DNA of 64,000 nucleotides from Glandiceps talaboti (lineage: Eukaryota > Hemichordata > Enteropneusta > Spengelidae). Below are positions 20,901 through 34,300 of this stretch, piece after piece. The stretch is taken from NCBI RefSeq assembly GCF_964340395.1, contig NC_135563.1:9738075-9802074 (forward strand), written 5' to 3'. Made by a program: the position numbers and the translations under genes. Position 1 is the first letter of the stretch. Each line of letters opens with the position of its first letter. The notes below the pieces were generated by a model, which saw only the letters and a list, made by a program, of their open reading frames with translations, was not told where the DNA came from and ran no database searches.

Positions 20901-23399
20901 ACACCATGATACTTGTGAGTGTATAGTGTGGTACACTTAGGTTATTTGCACCAAGTGCTTGCAGTGTTCTCTGCAACGATGCTTTTCATGTTCACAGTAA
21001 TTGAAAGTGCAGCAGAAAACAATGCAAGCCAAGTGTAAATACCCCACCCTCTGTTATTACTACATATGTTTATCCATAACAGCAAATTTCCAAAAAAATC
21101 ATACTGTGCAATCACATGTTTAATATAAGTGAAAAAGTAACGATTGCACTTGCATGCAGGTATGCACAAATGTTTTCAGTATTGCAATGCAGTGCAAATA
21201 GCACTAGTATGCATGTGCACCGGTCCAAGTACTCACTGGTACAGATGTTGTCAATATGTGTAACTCAAATGAAATAAAGAAATGGTACCTACCAGTCTGT
21301 ATGTTTGGGTGTCTCTCAATGTCACTGTTAGTCTGGATAATTGCTGAAACTTCTTTGCTCTGACCTTGAAAGGTTAAAGGTCAAGATCATCAAGTTAAAA
21401 TGGTGGAACAAACACAATACAGTGATCTCTTCCTTGTTTTGTTACATACAATCTAAATTCTAATGACAATATTTCATCAGAAATAATACCCTAATAGTAT
21501 GAAAAAAAGTGTGTACCAGTTTTAAGAACACTTTGAAATCAGAGTTTTGTGATTGTAAATAAAAATGCAGAACATATTCTCATAATTAAGAGTGGGAGAA
21601 CTTAAGTATTTCAGAAAATGTTAGTTCTTGCTATAGAGAGTCTGAAATGATCACAGAAGGGCACAGGGTATTAAGTTTGAAAATCATATGTGCAATATTT
21701 GAGGTACTGTATTTCAGAACAAAGATAATGTATTTTGCAATGTTCCTACTCTAAGTAATCATTTGAATCATTTCAAATTTTATGTTGGGCAGAGCGAACT
21801 AATAACTGCACTTCTTACTGTTTGGCGTAAACTGCAATACTCTTTGTACAGGTGTGTTTGGATTTAGATCTGTTGAATACAAGCTGACCTCTGTGACACA
21901 GATGAGTCTATTTGTCAATAGGGGAGGCCAAACTACAGGTAACAAAGAGCCTGAATGCCTGAAACTTTAGCTGCAGCTGACAGGCCTGTGAACGTTAAAT
22001 CAAGTACAGATGGATGGTTCATCTGATATGACTGGCAGTTTACAACTAGGTGTTATGTGAACCACCAGTATCTCAGCTGTTACTCATCTTGGGCACTCAC
22101 TCGCAGGATAAAAAATCAAAAAACAAATGACAAATTCAATATACAAAGGAAATGGAGGTACATAAAACAATCGAGTTGTATTCCTACAGCAGATTTTAAT
22201 ATGATCCAGGCCTTTACTACATTAGCATTTAAATTGAAATGTCAGCCATACATCCCATTACATCGTTTCATCACCCTACCTTTGATCAGCCCCCCCCCCC
22301 CAGTGAAAAGTAGAATGGCCTGTGTCACTAGGGTCAGATTGAATTTGACAACAGATGACATTTGAAAAGTTATCATTCAGATTCCTTACTTTAAGTGGTG
22401 CTAAACTTTCTTCATCTAGCTCAATGTGTGATGGGACCACTTTCACCTAGAGAGAAATCAATGTAATTGGTGTATTTGAGTACAACACTATATTCAAGTG
22501 TCACTTGTGTGATGTATGGTATTCAAAAACATTAATTTCCATGCCTAAATAACGCAATCTTTAGACAAGACAAGAAAACAATACAGGCATTCAGTATTTT
22601 TCATTCACAAAAACACACCCTCTTGTTGCACAAACTGAAAAGAGACATCTACTGATGTATTTGTAAGTACCATCATCATAAATATAAACAAAAATTTATA
22701 AATTGAAGTGTAGCCACTTTTTACTTGTGATTATTGCTGATATTACAATGTATATACATAAACAAGAGTTTACATATTTTAAAGTGTTTTTTTTTTCATC
22801 TTTCAATTACACTTTGCAAGTAAAGTTACAAAGTGGCTTGCTGTTTACCTAGTAAAATAGACAGATGACTGCCCGGTTCAAAAGAAGACTAAATGTAATT
22901 GAGTTACACATATGGACTCGTTTAGCATTGTTTGTTTGTTTTTTCAAGTAGGAAAACATAGCGAACTTGTTACTAAAAATATTAAGTTTATATATAATGT
23001 ACGTATGGCCACTTTCATTTTAGTTTCATCAGTACAAGTGAAGCTAAAATGAATTGTTACAACGTACATACAGTGTAATTGTAAATCTACAAAACGTTCG
23101 CTTTGTGTTTTACGTCGACACACATATTTAGTGATGGTAAAAGAAAACACTTACAGAATCCTTCTTCTCCAGAGACGAAACCACGTGATTTACAGCAACA
23201 ACTTCGTAACCCACTGAATGAAACGAGGAGAGATGTCACATGGTCATGTAAACAAAACAACAATTACGATTATTGAAAAACGAAAACAAAAGTAACCTCA
23301 CAACTGATTCAACTTACACTCAATCAGCTTTTTCAACGACTGTTTTGATTTTTTGGAATCAGACATGTATGGGATGTTCAAATCATGAAACCGAGCCAT
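17988..23399 (-). CDS. RPP30: Ribonuclease P/MRP protein subunit p30 (RPP30), 9 exons, 298 aa
   Basis: RPP30 is the PHP-like-barrel protein subunit of nuclear RNase P, which removes tRNA 5' leaders, and of RNase MRP. Exons in transcript order are 23318-23399, 23155-23213, 22390-22446, 21293-21364, 20658-20813, 19879-20025, 19400-19437, 18606-18685 and 17988-18193. They total 897 nt with no phase break. Recognisable family segments are LGYEVVAVNHVV, LSRLTVTL, YDILAVQPTSEKAFQLACT, DIISLDMAERLPF, AIERGVHFEITYA, RDSTARRN, ELRGPYDIANL, GFLFGLNEAQSKDAV and the tail beginning ETRRNTA. The C-terminus is a low-complexity acidic Asp/Ser run followed by basic VRKKRRK, a plausible nuclear localisation signal. 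Length is slightly above the human protein (268 aa). The 38-nt exon 7 has a weak donor (CT/GTATCC) and abuts a minisatellite. It is divergent from KIF20B, so a shared promoter is likely. Confidence 0.95.
19060..19393. repeat. About 40-bp AT-rich minisatellite abutting the RPP30 microexon
   Basis: About eight units of TTAATATACAATGCACTTTA plus CTTTATGTAAATTGGGCTAA, with internal deletions in some. The last unit ends within about 15 bases of the donor of the 38-nt exon (19394-19399). Confidence 0.88.
19400..19437 (-). CDS. RPP30: RPP30 exon 7, 38-nt microexon
   Basis: CAG acceptor at 19438-19440, 38 nt coding AMELRGPYDIAN plus two bases of a Leu codon, donor CT/GTATCC. It carries the family's most conserved stretch (RGPYD-ANL). 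The split codon is completed by A at 18685, giving LGFLFGLN in register with human ANLGLLFGLS. The donor is far from consensus. Confidence 0.9.
20502..20533. repeat. Short hairpin in RPP30 intron 5
   Basis: CTCAGACCACTAT, loop CTTTTT, AGTGGTCTGAG. Its significance is unknown. Confidence 0.6.
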
Positions 23400-23660
23400 T
23401 TTGACCTTTGGCTTCTGCTTGTTAATAAGAACTACCAATCAGAACGGGTGTTACTGGACGACGTTCGTTCTCGTTTCCGGTTTGATTCGTATTGAATGCT
23501 GGGAATTTCATCTCAAACGCATTCTCTCATTGGGCAATTTCAAACAATTTGTTCGCAAACTCGACGGCGGTAAATTCGCAATCGTCGTAGTGTATCTGTT
23601 TATCGTCTTGTGTTATTTTCACGTAGATAGATAAGTGAGAATTTAAATCAAGGAACGAAG
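23400..23660. promoter_or_regulatory. Putative bidirectional RPP30/KIF20B promoter and KIF20B 5' exon
   Basis: Between the RPP30 start (23399) and a consensus-like donor AAG/GTAAGC at 23660/23661 lie a CCAAT box (23435-23439), an inverted CCAAT (ATTGG, 23529-23533) and TTCAAA at 23539-23544, which is a CHR-like TTTGAA on the minus strand. Paired CCAAT boxes with a CHR are typical of mitotic-gene promoters bound by NF-Y and DREAM/MMB (established for vertebrate genes). The KIF20B ATG at 24820 follows an acceptor (TTTTTAG, 24801-24807), so a non-coding first exon ending at 23660 is likely but inferred. Confidence 0.5.
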
Positions 23661-24182
23661 GTAAGCCATGATAATTATTGCTTTAAATACATTTCATATT
23701 TTGTACAAAAATTGTAAGAAAGAAGCATAAATCCAAAATTCTTGGCAGTGTAGTAGTGTACGTGTAAGACCATGGTAATACATTGTATGAGCTATGAATC
23801 TGTGCAAATTGCAAGAGGGAAACGGAATCGGATAAATGTCATTTGCATCGAATCAGGATTTGAATAAAGTCTTGAATCTCCATGTCCACTCTTTGAGGAA
23901 CTGAACAGCGAAAACCTTATGTACACACATCGCCTGCACAAATCAATTTTCGAAACGTGTGAAACATTAATTTCGCTCGAAAATTTCGCTCTCCAATCAT
24001 ATTACATAAACTGCAATAATATCCATGGATGTATTATTGAGTCACTAATAGTACATCCATCCATGATCCATCTAATATCGCAGCCTCGTCTATAGTATCG
24101 TGACGTTATCTTTTTTGTGTGTCAACGGTTGCGACAACAGTGTCGAGTGACAGACATTATTGAAGTTATAAAACTTGCCTGC

Positions 24183-24327
24183 GATAATTGTAGTGTTTTG
24201 TTTTTGAGTTCTTTTTCTGTTTTTGACCTGTTCTTTCCGGTGTGTAAACCTCAACCCCGGAAAGAAAAAGGTCAAAAACAAGAAAAGAAACAACTCAAAA
24301 TCACAACTAACAACACTATAATTATTT
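24183..24327. repeat. Imperfect foldback element in the presumed KIF20B 5' intron
   Basis: Left arm (ATAATTGTAGTGTTTTG, then TTTTTGAGTTCTTTTTCTG, TTTTTGACCTG, TTCTTTCCGG) is mirrored by 24257-24327 with small gaps. A region at 2240-2300 (ATAATTGTAGCGTCTTG) looks distantly related. Confidence 0.65.
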
Positions 24328-24819
24328 TAAAACAGAGATAATGTCATCAAGTATAAACATACTATTGTCTGGAAATACTAGTCCCATGTATTTATAGATT
24401 TGTAATAATATATATGAATGATATGGCTACTACGATACATTCTATTAACTTTGAACAGGTTATACTTATAATTTGCAAGTGTTTACATATATTATAGACA
24501 CATTCAAACACAAAATAGATGGGGCATGATATCTCTGAAAAGCAACGAAGTCAGAAAACTCTTTGACTATTTATTCATGCAAACATATCGATGGTCAGTT
24601 ATCGTTTGTCAGAAGTAAACTTGCAGACAAATTTGAAAATCAATACTAAATCTATCAACATCTGTGTAAACATTTTTGTTGCGGCCTTCTGTTCTGTAGT
24701 CTAACTTAATTGTGAATATTAAAATTGGTCTCAAATTCATTCCTCTAATGTTCACAATAATTATATATGTATTTAATTATGTATTTTTTCTGTATAAATC
24801 TTTTTAGAAGGATTTCAAG

Positions 24820-25254
24820 ATGGCAGACAAAACACACAATGATCTCTCTGATGGAGACGAGGATCCGACAGAAAACTTTGAAGATGAACTCACAGAGTTG
24901 GATTCTATTATCCGTAAAGACCTCTTTGACAATCTCGACGAGATGGCCACCCCCATGAAACTGACCCGACAAAGCGTGGAACACTCCAGAGAACATATGA
25001 AAGTGTATCTAAGGGTTAGACCATTTACAGAAAAGGAGGTGGAACAAGGAGAATCGCAGGTATAGTCCGATAGTGTTGTCTCCATTTTTGTAAATTGAAT
25101 GGTACAACTGTACAAGTTTTGATCAAGTTAGTTACTCCTTATGCTGGTCATGTTTGTAGATGGAATAATGTAGGACTTGAAAAGAGACGTCTTCAAATTG
25201 AGTCTTGACTTCCTTCTGCAAGCAAGATTACCTTCATACAAGTTGCAAATGCAT

Positions 25255-25311
<57 letters not shown>

Positions 25312-28300
25312 GTCACAGTAGTTTGTGTTTCTTGTACAGTTACCAAACTGTACTTGATTAAAAACATCAAGTGGTTAATTTTGTATATCTTGAGTCATCA
25401 AGGATTTTAAAATGATTTAGACCCTTAATTTAAAATTCCCCAAAATGTTAAGTATTCCTGTATACACAACCACACTTGGCAATCAACAACATACTGCTCA
25501 ACAGTTGTTCGTCGTGGGCTTCAATTTATAGATAGCATTCTCTGTCGGTGAAAAAACATCAAAAGTTCAAATTAAAAGTAGGGTATGGCACCCCTCATCG
25601 AGACTCATAAATTGTACATGTATAGTACAATGTGAATTACATCAATTTTGACCAATGTTCTAAGACTGTTGTAATTACATAATTGGATGGAGAGGTGATG
25701 TGATGAAACTTAAATTTATTGGTTTTGTACCGTGCTAAGGCTAAAGATAACCCATGGTTCTCATGCATATGTTATTTTCATTATACATTTTGTCAAGATG
25801 TGATTGTTCTCCCCCTAAAGTTTTTTGTATTGGTTTAATTGGTATCTATTGCTGTTGTAGGAGTGCCTGGATATTGACAATGGCAGAACATGTATCATGA
25901 GAGCGCCCGAAGAGAGCTTTGCATTTAAGAATTCTGTACGTACACACAGAGAGTTAAACCACAAGTTCACATTCACGAACATCTTCAAGGCTGAGACAAG
26001 TCAGAAAAAGTTCTTTGATGAGACCATGCTGGGTGTAGTTAAAGACTTTGTGGATGGCCAGAACTGTCTGGTGTTTACCTATGGTGTCACAAATGCTGGA
26101 AAGACATACACTATACAGGGTAAGTTAACTGAAATGTGACTTGTATGGGCATTGCACTATACAAGGTAAGATGACTGGAATTATGTAACTTGTATGGGCA
26201 TTGCACTATACAGGGTAAGCTAACTGAAATATTGTAACTTGTATGGGTATTGCACTATACAGAATAAGCTGACTGAAATGTTGTATAAACTTGTATGGGC
26301 ATTGTACTATACAAAGCTGACTGAAATGTAACTTGAAGTTGTATGGGCATTGCGCTATACAGGAGAAGCTGACTGAAATGCAACTTGTATGGGCCTTACG
26401 CTATGCAGGATAAGTTGACTGGAATGTAACTTGAAGTTGTATGGGCATTGTACTATACAGGGTAAGTTAACTGAAATGTAACTTGAAAGGGCATTGCACT
26501 ATACAGGGTAAACTTCTTGAAACTATCATCACAAGTCAACTAAATAGTCAAATAGGGGTACTTTATTGACGAACATATCTTTTGGTAATTACAGGTGTCC
26601 CTCAGGATGAAGGAATACTACCTAGGTCCCTAGACGTGGTGTTTAACAGTATTGAAGGTAAACAGTACTCAGAGATGGCCTTGAAACCACGTTTCTTCTC
26701 TGATGTTGTCAAGCTAACCGACAAGCAAATTCAGAAGGAACTTGAAATGAAACAAGCCATTCTAAAGCTTGCTGAGGAGTCTAAACATGTAAGTTTGTTC
26801 AACTGGGTATTACTGCTACTTCCTGTATGTTATGATTTCTAAACAAAAAGTGTTTTGCAGAAATACTTGAAATTCAGATATTAAATATTACCAATGGTGT
26901 ACTCCGTATATAGGTTACTCTGTGGATATATGTTTCAGTTGGTGAATGGTGATGGTTTGTAGGCATGTGTACAGGGGTCTGGGTATTGCTGCAGGGTAAT
27001 GGTTGGGTGTGAGTTCAGGGGTCTGGGTATTGCTGCAGGGTAATGGTTGGGTATGTGTTTAGGGGTTTGGGTATTGCTGCAGGGTGGTGGTTGGGTATGT
27101 GTTTAGGGGTCTGGGTATTGCTGCAGGGTAATGGTTGCGTATGTGTTTAGGGGTCTGGGTATTGCTGCAGGGTAATGGTTGGGTATGTTTTTAGGGGTCT
27201 GCGTATTGCTGCAGGGTAATGGTTGGGTGTGTGTTTCGGGGTTTGGGTATTGCTGCAGGGTGGTGGTTGGGCATGTGTTCAGAGAGTACTGGTTACAACC
27301 AATCAACATATACATGCCCGTATTGAGTCTGTTTTACTTTTATTTCCTGGACTGGCATAAACATGCCACTTCGAACACAGTACCCACAAAGTATTGTCCA
27401 TTGATAGCATAACTTTATAACTATTGTGTTCAGCTTTTTTAAAAGATGATTGTTTATTATATGACTGACACAACTAATATTAATACAAACAGAACAGTTT
27501 GTGTTATGAACACCAAATGTAAAGTTTGAAAATTTCGATTTTCACATTGTCTGTTCACAGGATAATGATGGGATCAGCATCTTGTCAGAAACAAATATTT
27601 CAGCAAATATATCGAAAGCATCAGACACAACTGTGGGTGATGAGAGTAACTTTAATAACACTACTAGCATACAGGATGAAACAACCAAAGACTCAGATGG
27701 TAAGTAGAGGTAGATTCAAAGATTTTGTAATTGTGTTAGTCTGTAAGATATGATGTTTGTGCCACGGTGTCAGCTATCACCCACTGTAAGTGGTTGGCTG
27801 GTGTGTGTGAGGGCACCCTGACACGGCATACCTTACAGGTTACCATTGTATACAAAATGTACACATTTTTTAGGGACAATTGCACAGTGTCACACAAGCT
27901 CAATTAACTTAATCGTTTAGGCCAAAACCTCCTCCCCCTTGCCCTGCCCCCTCCCCCTCCCCCTAAATAAACGTTCACAAGTGCAACATTGATACATTTG
28001 TATATGTCAACCATGCTTAACATTGTAGCGGTCACATCACTACCATCGATGTAATGTAAACACATGGTAAACACATTCAAATCGCAACAGGAACCCAGCC
28101 TGTATATCACATAATGACATAGACTCTCTCACAGTCCTCAAAGCTTCGCATAAATAGCTAAAACTTGGGTCGTTTTGTATGTATCTACTGCATAATTGTA
28201 CTCGTATACTAGTATCCCAGTATCCCTAGCCCTGTACTGTGCGCCCTCATCGATTACATAGGGCTAACATTTTGTTGATGTGTTAGATACATACAAAACA

Positions 28301-31300
28301 ACCCAAGTTTTAGCTATTTATGCGAAGCTTCCAGGACTGTGAGAGAGTCTAATAATGACATAACCATATCACTTACCATTAATTAGACAATTCAAGCAAA
28401 TGTAAAATTAGTACGGTAAGATTGAATCAACTCACTAGTAAACATCTGACCTGCATAAAAATGTGGAGTTCTACCCTGTGTTTTTTATTATTTATTTATT
28501 TTAACTTTTTGCGGGTGTGACTTTCCACGAAAAACAAAATGCTTTGAAAATAATTTTTACCTTTCATTACCATGTCTCCTTCCTAAATCAGTGAATATTA
28601 GGTCCAGGAGAAACACCCAAATCCTCTTTTCAGCAAAAATTAATTTCTATGAAAATATAAGTATTTGACAGTAGCTGGGAAGATGAAGGTGTATTGATGT
28701 GACTAAAAAACATGATCTGTCCACAGCGCTCAACAGTATCATTGAAGACCTCCAGGCACGTATTCCCGACGACACTTCAGTTGATGTGGAAGCACAGGGA
28801 CCCGTCAAGTTTTCCGTGTGGGTTTCCTTTGCCGAAATCTACAATGAATACATCTATGACTTGTTAGAACCTATGCCAAAGGGAAAGAAAGCAAGACGGC
28901 AAACACTTAAGTTATCTGAAGACAAAAATGGAAGCATCTACATAAAAGGTAAGAGTTTTTCTTGAGTGAGTGAGCTTGCATGGCTTTGATGCATAACTTT
29001 GATAGGGACATGTTATCATCTGGAAATTACTGATCTTGTTCAGAATTGAAAGTGACATATTTCTTAGATTAAACTTTTGCAGCTAAAATGATCTTTTTAA
29101 GTTTTTCTTCAGTATTTTTTCATTCACTCAGATCGAAAACATGAATGTCATAAGAGCTTGTCACACGAGTCAAAGAAAACATTATTGTTGAATGACATGA
29201 AAGGTTTAATTCGTAACTGCATGCTACTCAAAAAATGAGCTTCATAAAGTCACTTGCATTTTCACAAGGCCCCTTATGTCAATTGATTTTCAATGACAAA
29301 GTGAAGACTAGTATTGGATGAGTAATATCCCACTGTTTTGATAGATATCTGAAGGTTGCACATTAATAGGAAAATCAAAGTGTTGAACTTTATTTCTTGT
29401 CAACTGTACTCACAGGACTGAAGGAAATACAAATATCAAGTGCTGATGAAGCTTACAAGGTTTTGACAATCGGTCAGAAGAACCAGAGGATAGCTTCTAC
29501 CAAACTAAATCATTGCTCTAGCAGAAGGTTGGTATATTTCATTGAATTTATCCAATATGTATTGTTTCTTTTTGCTTTTATAAATTTCTATGGACTTAGT
29601 TGATTTGAAGTTTGTTTCTATTTCATTGACATCAACACGTCTTTGTTCACATATGATTGAATACCTAGTCTGTGGTGATTGGAAGGATAGCTCTCCTATA
29701 CATTATACATGGGTTTGCGTAACCAAGACTAGATAATTGTAGTTGTGGTAATACATAATCTTGGGTGATTGGAAGGATCCCTCCTGCAAGGGTACATTTA
29801 ACCAAGATAAAATTTAGTGATTAGAAAAATCTGACAGATTGTTTACACGGTGATTCATGTTTATAGAATGGAATGGGCAAGCACTTTTTAATTTGGGCAA
29901 GTACTTTTTGTTTTCTACTTGCCCAGTGGACAAGCGAAATTTTTTCATTATTTCGACCCCTGGATTGTGTACACACCAGTTATTGATTAATGTTTATAGA
30001 TGAAATGATTCTACATATCCCATCATGCACATTTCAGGATACTGGATTTGCAATTTTCTGATTCTCCAAGTGCTAAAATATTGAGAAGTAAATAACATGG
30101 AATCATGACGTAAACAATTGGTACTTATGACTTTGACCCATGGTTGTTTTTCTTTGCCACCAATTTTAGTAACTGACAGTGTTCTTCTCTTTCAGTCATT
30201 GCATCTTCAGCATCAAGGTGTTGAGAGTAGTGGACATCGAGAACCCTCATGTAGCCAGGGTTAGCAAGTATGTACAACTACAAGTCTGTTTGTTTTTAGA
30301 TTTTTATTAATCTCTCATATACAGACACCATTTGATTGCATTGCTTAAACTCTGTTCTCCCAATGGAACCTTGTGCTAAATTACGTACACAGAAAAACAA
30401 ACAAAAAAGGGACAAACTAGGACAAAAAGTTACAGAGGCACAGTGTATTTTTAAAAAGACGTCCAATTACATTACCACTCTATGGGCTTTTTAAATTTCT
30501 ATGGTCTTGTTTGATTTGAAGTTTGTTTCCATTTCACTGACATCAACACAAGCTTATCTTTGTTCACATTGAACTTAACATGTGTTGTCAATGTTCATGG
30601 TTACATGATCATTAATTCCGATCACACAAATGAAGCAGGCCAGTTCACAGCTAGAGAGTTTACTTTCACAAAATTTGATAATGTGGTCTTTTATTTTAAT
30701 AGACTTGTTTAAATTTCAATATAACTTCGATAGTCACACACAATATAATCATGTGATTGTGTGTGTGTGTGTGTGTGTGTAATGTATATACTAGTAACCT
30801 GTCAACTTCTTTCTTTCCATCCATGCCATGTCTCATCTGTTGTTCCCTCCATTGACAGGTTGTCTTTCTGTGACTTGGCTGGGTCTGAACGCTATGCTAA
30901 AACTCAAAATACAGGTGATAGACTGAAAGAAGCTGGTAACATCAACACTTCATTGCTTACTCTGGGAAAGTGCATCACTACCTTGAGATATAATCAAAAC
31001 CATCCCAAGTAAGTGTTCGTGTTTGTAACCAGGCTTTGTTGTCCTGTCTTTAATGGTAGTCTTACCGACAGACTTGATGGCTTTACAATTTTGTTCACTT
31101 GAATACAGAAGAGAGAAGACACAGAATTCTGTGCCAAATTGTTGAAGTTTTACAATAAATGAAAACAAGAAAAAACTGTAATGATCTGGGCTTTATACAA
31201 ATTAATAAAAGTCAGTTTTGAATATAAAAAAAATTGTCCAAGTATTGCAAACGTCTGAATTTTTTTTTTTTTTAAACATGTTTTTTCTTTAATAAAGATA

Positions 31301-34300
31301 TTTGGAAGCAATTTTCAGCAAATAAACTTTAAAATTGATACTTGAGCGCTTTTAATATTTACCTTTTCTAAAATGTAGGATGTCAATATGTACCTGGAGA
31401 CTTATTTTTTTGCTAATTGTGATGGAAAATAAAAAACACAAAAATAAGTCATGATTAAAATGCCTTCTTGTACATGAACAGAATGTACCTGTCTGGTAAT
31501 TAGTAAAAGTTGGTATTTGGGAATTAGCTGAAGACTGTAAAATCACAAAATTTTCTAGTGGTGGAAATATAGGTTTCACAGTATTTTATGTCATTCTGTC
31601 ATGTATTTGCATACTGACAACAAAATGAGAAATATTGTGTGATTGTGTTTTTTTTAGGGTACAGCCAAAAATAATCCCATTCAGAGAAAGTAAACTGACC
31701 AGACTGTTCCAGAGTTTCTTCATGGGTAAAGGAAAGGCATCAATGATAGTGAATGTCAATCAATGTGCATCGATGTTTGATGAAACCATGCACGTAATGA
31801 AGTTCTCTGCCATAGCAAAACAGGTCAGTATAAATCTCAGCAGTCCTAGCTGTTAGCACAAAGAAATTGTTGAACAACAAAATTCCTGTCCCAAACTTGA
31901 AAGGAACAGTCCAGTCAGATGTATTTTTGCCTTTTGTGAACTTGTATTGATCACTACCATCAACTTAAAGAAAAAATCCAGTCAGACTTACTTCTACCTT
32001 TCGTAAAATTGCATTGATAACTGCTATCAACTTACATATTATTTGGTGATATCATTGCACCTCAAGAAGTTATTCAGCGTAGAAATCTTGGAAAGAAGTG
32101 GTACTGAACTTACACATGATCTGCCATTTTGGGGATTTCTTGCAAGGGATTGTGGGAAAACTGCAGGAAATGATAGTTTAATAACAGTGAACACAATCTC
32201 TCTGTCTTACACAAGCAGCCATTTAGACTACCATGAAGTTTGTCTTTTGATGGTGTTTAAAATATGGCCGCCCCCTGAGAACTAATTTGTAAGAGGTGAT
32301 CCCCCCTCTAATTCCCCCAGCCCTCCCCCTCATAATTACTGAAGACTCCCTTGGCTTGCAAAATAAATCACAAATAATATCCATGTCCATTGAAGGTGTC
32401 ACTGTGATGAGTTGGCCAAATTTGTCGCAGTGTCCTAGTCAAAATCTGTCAGTGTAGCAACAAAAATAATCTGATCATGTAAGATACGTTCCTTTGTGCA
32501 CCGTCCCACTGAAATTGTCTTTTCATCCCCTATTGTGACAAACAGGTTACTACGGTAACTTCAAAATTGGACAACAGATGGAAAGAGGTAGCCTTCCCTA
32601 AGCCTGCTTCGGCTCGTAATATGTCACTGGCCATACGACAAGGACCGATAAAAGACAGGGCTACGATTGGCTGGGCCACTCCATCACATGACGTCTCAAA
32701 GAAGGCTATTCATGAGATTGTAATTGATGAGGAAGAGGAGGAGGAAGATGATGAGATGGAGCTTGTAGAGATATGTGGTGATAGTAGTACAGAGGAAGGA
32801 CAAAATGAAAAGATGGTGGTAAGGATTATTATTATTACATTCATGTATATTACACAAGTGGGTTCTCAGTGGCCAATTGGTTAGCTCATACACCTCTTAC
32901 CACTGCAGTCTGGTTTTGAACCCACCCAATGCCCGCTGGGTTTGAACCCACCCAATGCCTACTGGGTTTGAACCCACACAATGCCCGCTGGGTTTGAACC
33001 CACCCAATGCCTGCTGGGTTTGAACCCACCCAATGCCAGCTAGGTTTGATAAAAAATTAACCAGGTCTGTGTGTAAGAAAGGTGATGCTCAGTTTGAAAC
33101 TACCGAACAACACAGGTTTTCCTTGGGTACTCCAGTTTCCTTCTGCTTCAATATACCAAACAGTATTGCATACTCTTTTGAAATTTAGAATGTAAACATT
33201 CCATATACTCAAAAGCAGATTCTGTTGTAATTTTTTTCAAAATTTGTCAGTTTCAGATAAACATTTTGTAATGATAACAGATCCCCATACCGCGTCAGTT
33301 TCTAGTGTGGGTACTTGGGGTATTTGCACTCGTGTTTACAATGTTTTCTGCTTCACTTTCACTCACTGTACCCGTGAAAATACAACCACAGAGAACGCGT
33401 CAAAAGCATGTACAAAAAACACCACACTTGCACTCATGTGTTAACGGGATTCTGTCACAGTCTTTCACTACCATGAATTTCATCTGTTTTTGTTTTTCAT
33501 TTATCTCAGCAACTGATGTCAATCATAGACAATCTCAAGAAAGCACTGATTGTCTCCAAGCAAGAAATGGCCATCATGGAGGTTAAGGTACGAGAGGAAG
33601 TCTGTCAAGAAATGGCCCAGCAGTTAGTTGATATCGAAAGCACTTACAGGTAACTCTCCAAAAAAAAACAGTGTTTGTTTAAAGTTTGGGAATCTCAGTA
33701 ACAGCAGAGGAAAGTTTAGTAAGACTTCCAAAATATGTCTGTACATTTCTGTACAAAAAGAATTGATTGAACATTTTTAATTTTTTGTTACAGTGAGCGG
33801 TTGAAGGAAGAACGTCTTATTGTTGAAGAAAAGTGTGACAAACGAATTGAAATGTACACTCAATCAGTGAAGAAGACTCGTAAACGAGCAAGAATTGACA
33901 AAATTGAAGATGAAGAAGATGAGTGGGTTTCAAGTGTTTTGTTTCATGCAGAACAGGTCAAAGTTCAGGTCAGTATATTTATTCATTTAAAAGGTTGGGT
34001 CAGAGTTCATGCTATAATATCTGTAGTCGAATGCTCAGGTCAGTGTGTATGTCTATGCAGTTGTGGGCTGCTTGGTTTTACTGGGGCACCACACAGTTCA
34101 GATATTGCCTAAGGGCTAAACTAGCTAACAGCAGCAGTGAGGATTGAACCAGCAATGTATAGATTCCAAGCCAGTCCTCTAAGCATTCAATCTTCATGAT
34201 GACGCAATCAGCAATGTACAGATTCCAAGCCAGTCCTCTGTAAACATTCAATCTTCATGATGCCGCAACCAGCAATGTACCTGAGATTACCTGCCAGTTT

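Noticed and set aside
23401-23634. 77-codon plus-strand frame from a TTG directly upstream of RPP30
   Set aside because: It lies in the shared promoter/5' exon, lacks an ATG start and shows no recognisable family.
31909-32040. Tandem similarity TCCAGTCAGA...CATCAACTTA (about 70-bp unit, two copies)
   Set aside because: It is a real but ordinary intronic duplication with no functional site captured, so it is not listed as a finding.
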